64,000 nt of DNA from the NCBI RefSeq assembly GCF_040183065.1, contig NC_091121.1, positions 61,722,287 through 61,786,286 on the forward strand, given 5' to 3'. Positions within the stretch are counted from its first letter, which is position 1, and every line of letters begins with the position of its first letter. The notes under the pieces were generated by a model. That model was not told where the DNA came from. It made no database searches and saw only the letters and a list, made by a program, of their open reading frames with translations. The translations under genes and the position numbers were made by a program. This DNA comes from Periplaneta americana (Eukaryota > Arthropoda > Insecta > Blattodea > Blattidae). Shown here one piece after another: positions 49,387 through 60,300 of this stretch.

Positions 49387-52300
49387 CATTATTATTATTA
49401 TTATTATTATTAAATTAGTTACTTTACGACGCTTTATCAACTGCTATTATATCTAGCATCTGAATGAGATGATGGTAATGCTAGTGAAATGAGTCCAGGG
49501 TCCAGCGCCGAAAGTTACCCAGCATTTGCTCTCAATGGGTTGAGGCGAGAAGCCTCAGCCAGGTAAAGGCTGGTTCACAATAACCCGGGAACGGAAACGA
49601 CAACGAGAAATAATGTTAAAATAAATGTATTTAAATGTGAGCATTCACAATTAACGAGAAGATTGCCAGAGCCTGGGAACGGGAACGTTAATTGTGAATG
49701 CTCACATTTAAATGCATTTATTTTAAGAATATTTCCGTTATCGTTGTCGTTTCCGTTCCCGGTTTATTGTGAACCAGTGTTAACTTGTCCCAACCAAGAT
49801 TCGAACCGGAACCCGATCGTTTCACAGTCAGGTGTGCTAACCGTTACTCTAAAGGGATGGATTATTATTATTATTATTATCACTGTTATCATCATTATCA
49901 TTATCGTAATCATTAGGATGATCAAGATTATGATTATCAGGATTATTATGATGGTTGTTATTTATTATTGTCTTGTAAGTTACCATTAGGTACAACGAAT
50001 TAGAAATCTTATTAATTCTTAATTTGTTATTCTTGTTCCTATAACATACAGGATAATATTATTATAAACCATATAGGCCTATATCATTTTATATTGCAAC
50101 ATGGCTGCAATACAATAAGGATTGTTCTGTAACAATATTTTATAACGTGCACACCAGTAGAAAGTGTAGTTTTCTATAGTATAGGCTGGTTCACAATAAA
50201 CCGGAAACAGAAACGAGAACGGAAATAACGTTAAAATAAATGTAGCCTACAGTATATAAATGTGAGCATTCAGAATAGTTAATTGTGAATGCTTACATTT
50301 AAATACATTTATTTTAATAATATTTCCGTTCTAGTTCTCGTTGCTGTTTCCGTTCCTGGTTTATTGTGAACCAGCTTTTAATATTTTCATGTTTCATATC
50401 ATTGTGTTACAAACTATTTTTTTATTTAGTTGCTATAAAAGATAGCCTAATTACTGTAAAGTGTAAATCATCTTGGACTATATAGCCTCATTTTCAACTA
50501 CCTATATTAAAATATCATTTAATACCATCCGTACAATAATGGGTTTTCATGCGTTGAAAGGTTCCGTACAAATTTTACGGAACAAACGTTTGAGTCATGA
50601 GTCTTTCGCAAACAGCTCTTTGGTTAACTCGCCGTTATTCGAGAACCAGTAAAGATTTTGAATGGCCATCACTTTTAAAAGTAATTTCCATCCTTTCTCA
50701 ACATTTCTCTCACTTAGACCCCCCATCTAACGTGAAAAACAAAAAAGTTTTCAGCTTACAAAGGTGAAGTTGCAAATGTCTATTCTGAACACATCAATCT
50801 CCATCGAAGTTAATATTTTTTTCTCACTTTCCAAAAAATATTTCAGTTCGATTTTTTTCCTATGTTTTCCTTAGACATTGAGCTATCAATCCAAAAAATT
50901 ACAGCGCGACTGATTAAGTATTATAGAAGCTACAATACGATATACGTATATTTAAAGAACCGGGAAATGTATAAGCCAATGCTTCCTATAGGAGCACGGC
51001 CCGAGCGATATCGCTTGCTTATCAGTACTATAGTCCCGCCTAGACGTCCGAGACTGTCGGGAATAACCTAGTATCGATAATCTCGGGACCAAGAGAATCT
51101 CGTGTTCTCTATCAATGAGTCATTTGGCTACGTTAGGTACTCGCGCACCGAGCGAGACTACAATGATTACGCAACCGAGAACGGGCGATAATATGAGGCA
51201 GTCTGCCCGACTCTAATGTTCATTATTAGATGGAAGATACTGCTTCTGTCATGTCATCAATCATTTTAATCATTCCCTTATGTCATTCACTGTGTCTTTC
51301 TTCACTGATAAGAAACAAAATTGTTTACAACAAAAATTATCTTATATTAAACAAGTGAATGAATTCTTGAAATATTAACGAAGTGTGAACACTTAAAATT
51401 TTCTAACAGTATTGACAAGTGAGAATTAACAAAAAAATATTTGCAACTTAATACAGAAGAAAAATATATAACACATATTACATCACTTTGATCACTGATG
51501 GATAAAAGAAAACACGTTCATTTCCTTTCAGTACATTAATCTGAGCTATCTAATTGGATGAAAATCTACATCAATCTTCATTCCGCATCTTTCACCTCTT
51601 TGAACCTAATATACAGTACAGTTCTCTAAATCACCATTCATATTTCATTCGCAACTCACATAGCTACTTATTGTAAATTATTTATGGTTCAATATTTGAT
51701 GAAATACAAGTGAGATCCATATATGTATTTACAAAATAAAATTACTGTTACTAGATAATAAAACCGCAGCATTTTTCTAATGATATTAAGTATGTATGAT
51801 ACTACTCTATTCTACCGAGGTTTATGATGAGTGAGGAGAAAGTACAGAAGATTATTTATCTGTGTGTGTGCGTGCATGTGTGTGTAAGGTGAGTTATTTT
51901 ATTGCTGTTTGATAGTATGGACATAATTTCTTTTGACTCAGATAAATACATATTGAACTCCATGGGGTTTAAGTTTCAGGATTACACATTATCAGTTTTC
52001 AGTTCATTCATTATCTTAAGCACACATATACTTTGTTTCTCGCACAAGTCGAGAAGTTCATCTTTGGACTTTTACTTATTGTTGTAATATACAACTGCTA
52101 TCAAAAAATAAACACTAAGTAGGTGCCTTTACTGAAAATGTATAATTATTTAAAATCTTAAAATAAGCAATCTTAGCAACCGAAGTGCTGTAATGTTCCT
52201 CATATGAAGGAGTATATGTAGTGTTGCTATAAAGCATCAGCCACCATCATATTGTAACTTGGAAACTTTATACTGTCCAGTTTTTTGTCTAAGATGAACT

Positions 52301-54245
52301 TACACGAATCTGAAAAATATAGTGTATAAACATCATACTTAAAATTTGCAGTAAGAAAAATTGCAATTCTTAAGATACAAGATAACAACTTGGTGACAGA
52401 AGCACGTATTTCTGTTCACAAAAATGCCATAATCAGGGAGGTTGCCACAGTGACGTAAAATGGGATAACCAGATTAAGTTCTGGGATTTTCTCTTCTGCA
52501 CCTTTACAAGATTGGTTAGTATCATTCTTTAAGAGTTTAAGATACACAAATAAAACTGACACTTACAATGTTACGAGAATCTATGCCAAGAGCCATCAAC
52601 AAGCTCTTGTTGGAAGATGAGCCGGACCACTGGTATGTGAGGGCATGACTGGTCTCTACATCCCGCAACTTAAGCCACACAGCAGCAAGATTCTCAGCCA
52701 ACGGAGGCACATTAACCTCCACCAGGCTGAGTCCACTGGCAAGTGGAAACAATGTGTTTACTAGCAACTGAAGTTTCTGTAACAACTGAAACAGCAAGTC
52801 AAATGTCAAAACCACTTAAGAATGAAGGCAGAATATTTCAGTTTCCAAAGCTTCATTTGCTATAATATAGTAATACATCAGTGTAATGTTTAATTCGAAT
52901 ATAATATTAACGACAATCTCGAGTTATGTTTTGTGTAAAATCTTGTACAGTAACAATATATAACATTATTTTATAAGAAAAATCTTGTACAGTAACAATA
53001 TATAACATTATTTTATAAGATAACAATGTACTCGAGATGTTCCTTTGAAGTAACTATGAAATAATTCAATTTCTAACTGTCCTGAAACTTCTGTTATTTA
53101 AGCTTCAGGTTTTAACAATACATTGGCCTTCAGGCTAGGGTTATGTAAGAGACTGGTTATTTTTCCGCATAAAATCCTTGATTAGTCATAAATTCACACT
53201 AAGAATAAGCCAAATGGAACAAACACTGGCAATATGTATATAAGAAAGCTTACTGAGATAACCCATACAAACAGAGACAGTTGGAACAAACAATGACAGT
53301 ATAAGAGATGAGCTAAAGCAGTAGTGACAAACTCAGCTGCTCTTACGAAGCACTATGTGAACTCATGAGCAAAAACGAGCAATGTTGGCACTGCACGCAT
53401 TGGGACAACCTGCAATGGAGAGTGCTTTTGCACAAAGAGCACGAATTGGTAACCACTGACCTAAAGCTTAATGAGACAAAACTAACTACAAACGGAGCTC
53501 AGATGAAATAAACACTGACAACATAAGAACTGAGCTAAAACTAACTGAAGTAACTCAATACAAACAGAGTCCGATTTGGGGGGGGGGGGGTGTGACTGGA
53601 CTACATAAGACAGCGGTCATCAGCACAGTGGACTCTCGGGCTAATGTCTCTTACCTGCAGGTAAGAGATGCAATCTAGGGCAATTGTGGCTGCTGGCAGG
53701 TATTCAGTATTCCGTGGTAGAGTTTCGTTCATGCCAGAAATTACGTTAGCAATAATTGTTTCATTATGCATACAATGTTCACATATGCATTAAAATAAGC
53801 ATATTTTATATAATTAATAAATAGTCAGCATGTTCGTTTAAAATGTCAATAACCTAAAAATATAGGTTTCTTCTGAAACTATTGAGGGGTCCAGTGAATG
53901 AATTGAACAAGCCACAAATCCTGATATGTAGAATATCTCATCATTTCACTGGGATTTTTACCTTTCATCTGAGCCCAAGACTAAATAATGTGAATGATTA
54001 GAACCGGAGATAGATAGATAGATCCGAGAAATTGGTACAAAAGGTTTTTCGAGAATTCCATAACTTCATATCTGCCGAAATTAGATTTCTAGAAAAAAAT
54101 ATATACACGGATCAAATTTATTTTACAGTTAAAGGTGCCCAAAAAAAAAAAAAAAAATTGGAGATAGCAATATGAAATCTATGGTTTGAAGTGGAATGAT
54201 TCTTGTGCTAGGGCAGGAAAATGATTCAAGACAGCTTCAGTCCAC

Positions 54246-54300
<55 letters not shown>

Positions 54301-57300
54301 CAATAATAAACATAAAAACTACTAGAATATTCTTTTTATTTTTCTGAATTTCAAAGTAGCCTATGTCACCCTAGTGTTTAATCAGCACAAATGTTATTTA
54401 TGTAATAGGCCTATAACTATTTTTATTAAATTTCAAAACTCACGATTAATTCGAAAACTTTAAACAATGGAAGCATTTCCAAAACAAATTTGAAATCACC
54501 ACGATGATTTCTATGAGAATCAACAGTTCTAACAGACAAAAGTTTGATCACTCTGCACATGGAAGACAGCCAGATGAAAATATTCGTTTAACTAGCCATA
54601 ACATGGAAACTAGTAAAGATTTTGAATAGTAACCACTTTTAAAACTAATTTTCATTCTTTCTAAACATTTCTCTCGCTTTGACTCCCATCTAAACCGAAA
54701 AATAAAAAAGTTTGCTGCTTACCAACTTTTCAGGGTGCCAATGTCTATTTTGACCAGATCACTTCGAAGTTAGTATTTTTTTCTCACTTTCCAAAAAGAA
54801 TTTTGATTTCAAATTTTTTATATGGTTTCCTTAAACATATAACTATGGATCCTAAAAATTACAGTGAGATTGATTGACTATCATAGGAGCTATGACATGA
54901 CAATATTTAATGGTGCAGCAAATAGCGTTCTCTTCTACAGCTATTGATCACCTGCACAACTACAGCTGCTCTCTCTCTCCCTTCTGCACCACGGAGCATA
55001 TTCAGATATACTTCTTACCTGATACCCATTTCAGCGAGTGTTAATAATTGACATAAGAGATGACTGATAAATTAACACTTAATCCAAATTACAAACATAG
55101 CTAGATAGAATAAAACAATGAATAACACAAGAAATGAGCTAAAGCTTACGGAAATAACACAAAGTACAAAGACAGCCAAGTGGAACAAAACACTGAACAA
55201 CATAAGAAATGAGACAAAGCTCACTGACATAACCCAAACTATGAAGAGAAAAAGAGGGAACAATCCCTGACAACATAAGAAATAAGCTAAAGCTTACTGA
55301 GATAACCCAAACTACGAACAGAACCAGATGGAACAATTCCTGACAACATAAGAAATAAGCTAAAGCTCACTGAGATAACCCAAACTACGAACCAGACGGA
55401 ACAATCCCTGACAACATAAGAAATAAGCTAAAGCTTACTGAGATAACCCAAACTACGAAAAGAACCAGATGGAACAATCCCTGACAACATAAGAAATAAG
55501 CTAAAGCTTACTGAGATAACCCAAACTACGAACAGAATCAGATGGAAAAATCCCTGACAACATAAGAAATTCGCTAAATCTTACCGAGATTAATCAAAAC
55601 TACAAACAGAACCAAATGGGACAATTCTTGACAACATAAGAAACAAGTTAAAGCTCAGGGAGATAACCCTATCTACAAACAATGACGACGTAAGAAATGA
55701 GCTAAAACTTACCGAGATGAATTAGACACTTAAAGGAAATTGTTAATAAGAGATAATTGGTGATTTTATTTAATACTAGAGCACTTAACAATAATTCATT
55801 ATTTATTATTATTATTATTATTATTTTTTTTTTTTTAATTTTTATTGGCATCAACTAAACTGAAATTCTATTCCATCAATAGTCTCTAAACACACACTTT
55901 CATCTCAAACAGCAGAAATAACTAAAATGCTCTCTCAATTAATATCACTCAATAAAAGAATTGTATTCCAATGGATACCATCCCATTGTGGAATCCTGGG
56001 AAACGAGAATGAGGATGCTTTAGCAAAGAAGGGCAGCACTGCTACTTACAGACCTGTTACTAAATCTACATATTACTCTGTGAAAAGATTTATTAAATCT
56101 ACATACTTAGACTTCAACAAACAAAATTTGATAACACAATCTCAAGGGAAAAAATGGAAAACTCTGCATCAAAATCCACAGTTAATTCCCGATTTACCAC
56201 GAAAATCGTCTGTAGCTGCATTTAGATTGGCAACAGGCCATGATTGTTTGGCCAAACACCTGCATAGAATTGGAATATATCAGTCCCCTAACTGCCCATT
56301 ATGCAACTCAAACCAAGAAATGGATTCGGAACACCTCAAAATCTGTGCTTCAGTGGCTGGCCATGATAATATCTTTGAAAAATATTGGAGTGCAAGAGGT
56401 CAAATGACTTTATTGTCAAACGCCTGGCATTAGAAAACAACAACAACATTTTCAACTTCTGCAATTATACTGCATGCATACACATACATGCACAAGCATG
56501 AACAAAATGGACATTTCCGGCACACTCGCTTAAAATTTGTAACAATATTATCATAAAGTGTCAGTTCAATATTAATACTATTTTCTATTGTTGCAGATGG
56601 ACTCCTCAATTGCCATACACATCTACAAAATGAAGTTCCCACAACTATCATTCAAGGCAAACCAACGATTTCATGTTTCCCCTAAATGGTTTCCTATGAC
56701 CTTATGCTTCATATTTATTATTACGAGTCAAATAAGCCTACATTAATACATAGTTCAAACAGTATAACAATGCTGAGGAACAATTACGTTCGGCTATTTC
56801 TTTGGAATAACACCAATGTTGCAATTTGTTCACATTTAATTTCTAAAATAAACATAATAACATAAGTATCATATTCAGTTACATTGTAATAATGATACAG
56901 ATATTGTAATTTTATGCTATAATTGTTCATGCTTACAACATTTAAGTCTGTTATTTAAAGATGTTGTTTCAGTTACCGGTACTGAATTATTTAGCACTGA
57001 TGGAATTGATGACAGAAAGATGATATATGGCAAGATGAGGTCAAGGATTCGTCACAGGATTACCTCACATTTTCCTTACAGTTGGAATAAACTCTGCAAA
57101 AAACTGAACCCGGTAAGAAGCCCAAGTGGAAATTAAATCCATTCCTAAGCACAACTCTGGATAATCAGACAAATGCATCTGCTGCCTGAGTTATGCTGGT
57201 GGCTACAAAAATATATGGGTCTGTGCAGAAGGGTACTAAATTATTGCACTTCAAACCGTATAAAATAACTGTGGCACATGCCCTTCAGCCAGGTGACTCG

Positions 57301-60300
57301 TATGTAGGCGCACATTTTATGAGTGAATTCTGGAAAATGTGATGAATTATTTTCTAAAGAGATGCGAAAAATGTGTGCAGAATGAAGGCAGGCAGTTTCA
57401 ACACCTCAGTTGATAATTTGGTAAGTAATGAGTCTCTTAAATTTGTTTGTGTATTGTTGTATGATTGGTTTATTTTATTTTACCCTCCCGTTAATCACCA
57501 AGACCCAGCTAACAAGCAGTGCGCTCGTCTATTGGCAAAACACTCCGGCAGAAAGCAAAACTGATCACACTGTACAACTATATTCGTTGTCTTGAAGTTT
57601 GGTCTTCTTTAAGTAAAGTTAAAACAAAACATTAATACCATCCATATCTCAAAACACGAGTTTTACTTATGGGCCCTTTTTCCGGAGACTGCCTCAATTG
57701 ATGATTGTCATTGTAATTGGCATGACCACATCAAGCTTCCATACATGAGACTTAATGTCCATGTAGCCCATAAAATGTTAATCACATAGCATTTTCTACA
57801 CACAATTGGCTAACAGCACTCTCAAAGTGACCTGATTAACCTGACTAATGTAATCCAGTCTTATATGCTTACGAGCACTGGAAAGTAGATTTTAATTAGG
57901 TTCAGTTTTACCAACCTGCACAATAATTCCAATGTGGTAAATGAAAAAAAATATGAAGATATTTTCTATTGAGATTATTTTTTAAATGGGAGCCCATAAA
58001 TGAGAAATGGTGAGTAGTTTACTTTTACAATTTATTATACAATTCAATGCATTGCTAGTTGAAATATTTTTCCCCCAAGATTCTGTCAGATGCTTAACTG
58101 TACATTTTACCAATACGGAATAGCTGGCTTCTATTTTAACATTGAGTGGGTGAGTCTTTATATTTTGATCAATATTGTTCAATTCCTGTGTTACAGGTAT
58201 ACAATATGCTCGTATAGAGTTTCTCAAATGGATGTGTTTGCATTATAAATTAGCGAGTCAATCACCATGATGGTCAGTAACAGCAAAGCTACATAAGTGA
58301 ATGCAAAGAACAACCAAAATTGCACAATGAAGAGAATGAAAACACTTTATCTTACATGTGTGCGAACCTTGAATAAGAGAAAAATGTGGAATTGTAGAAA
58401 TATAACCGTGCTAACTGATACAATTATTATGTAAAATTATAATTTAGCATCTGTTGTCCGCAAATGAATAGTAAATGGAATGGCAACATTGTTACATATG
58501 GCCATGTTGTTTAAATTTCTACAGCAACTCTGTTTCTCTCTGTGTCTCTAATCCTCTAGTTTCACAGCAGACACATGTCTACTTTGAAAATATATAAGTT
58601 TCCTTCTGTCCTGTATAGGCCTACCTACTTCTGGAGATTCTCATAAGGCATAAACAATAAGAAAGAGCTAAGTTGGATGTATTTAAAATAATTACTCGAG
58701 ATACTGTAAGAAACATGCATATATTGAGGTACTTACTTCACCTTGATTCAAGCCAACATAGCCCATCGGAGCACAGTGTACTTCTGCTGTTTCGAAATCA
58801 TCAAAATCATCATTATTGTCAATGTCCTGATCATCGCAAACAGATATAGGTTGTGTAACTGTGGCCCAGCTTGTTGTTGGTTGGTCTGTAATGGGACTCT
58901 CGAAAACAGCGAACTCTTCTGTCACGCCTACACTTTCGAAATCTCCGAACTCATCCACATCACTGCTATCTTGAGGCAAATGTTTACTGATCCCAACATC
59001 TTTCCCTTCCCTGCAAAGATTAGTATCAACAACCTCACGAAGTGAATCACTATCTGTCCGGAATGTCTGCGTAATCTCGTTAATGGACTGGAAATCTGAG
59101 AATTGCTCGAAATCATCAGATGAACACTCAATTTTTCCTTTGTCATCTGCTGCCGTGATGTTACTTGATCGCACATCTGCGTCCACTAGGTTAAACATTC
59201 TTTTTGACTCTAGTTCTGTATCTACTGATCTCACTAGTGTCTCATCACTGCCGCTAGATTCTTCCCGATCTCCAGACAGCTCTGGCACTATGGACCCCTC
59301 CCCCGTAAGCTCTGGCACTATGGGAGAAGGCGATGCACCTTCACTGTTCTGACTTGCACTACAGAGTCCCGAATCAGTAGCTCCAGAAATAATAGAATCT
59401 TGACTTGTGTTGTCTTGACCCACTACAACTCTCCCGACTTCTTTCTTTTCTCCATCTTCCTCCTCCTCATCTGTTGTGCCGACATCCAGTTCTGGGTTTC
59501 CATTGCAAATTCCGTTATGTTTGCTTTTGCTGTCATTCTCCTCTGCATTTTCGTGGCCTGACTGAATTGTCACTTGCTTAACATTCTCCTCCCAAAATGT
59601 ATTGCTGATGGCTGGTGATTTTGCAGGAGTTTGAGGACCATCTGCAAGAAAAATAAAACAAATAAAAAATAAAGTGAACAGTATGCAATATTACGTAATA
59701 CATAACTGTGTTTAAAAACCGATATAAACCCAGTAGAAGAAGCTTTAATAAAGTATTTCTTTTAAATTAAAAAACAGTGTCAAACTCAATAATTCCCTTA
59801 ATAACATAATAGAATCAGCAGAGCTGAAATAAGAAAAATAACCCATATACTGTCGAGTCTGAAACAGAATTAGAATTTCATTCGGTACGATTACATGTAA
59901 ATTTCAATTAGGCCTACTATGTAACAGAAAATATATATATATATACTTGTCAAGTATACCACTCTTATTTCATAGTGCTCAAAAAAAGTTTTGCATAATG
60001 TTATGAGTGACTGTAGTTTTCGTAATCAGTAGATTTACTGAATGTAAAAAATCCCCTTGTTCACGAATACAAATATAATTCATGTCCAGGCTTGGTAACA
60101 TTACGATAATGACTAGGGAGAACTCTGATAGAGAGGAGCTATATCAAGTTGACTGTTAATAATACTAGTCCATGTAATGATTCTACTGACATATTTGTAA
60201 AATGTGCACATAGTGAAATAGATAACAATTCAGTGAAGACTGGTTTAGAAGCATCTTAATAATTTAGTTGTGTTCGACATTAGCAACTATCCAACAATTC

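Larger units (their letters stand above)
47967..51214. mobile_element. 3.25 kb TIR element with 10-12 bp target duplication, nested insertions inside
   Basis: Ends AGAGTCTGGCAAACAGACTC... and, read inward on the other strand, AGAGTCGGGCAGACTGCCTC... match at about 31 of the first 39 positions. The 12-mer TAATGTTCATTA flanks both ends perfectly (47956-47967 and 51214-51225; the duplication proper is 10-12 bp). The outer 200 bp on each side are GC- and CTCG-rich, unlike surrounding intron. A 9-12 bp duplication with long imperfect TIRs suggests a Mutator-like or foldback element. I found no transposase frame; the interior holds a LINE, a SINE, two MITE copies and a dispersed repeat. Confidence 0.75.

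Noticed and set aside
53664-53700. Possible extra aftiphilin exon on the minus strand (ends CTGCAG|GTAAGA after TIALDCISYLQ).
   Set aside because: The donor is excellent and the frame long, but no acceptor with a pyrimidine tract gives the needed phase 0, and exons 2 and 3 already join in frame with family-like order. RNA junctions would decide.
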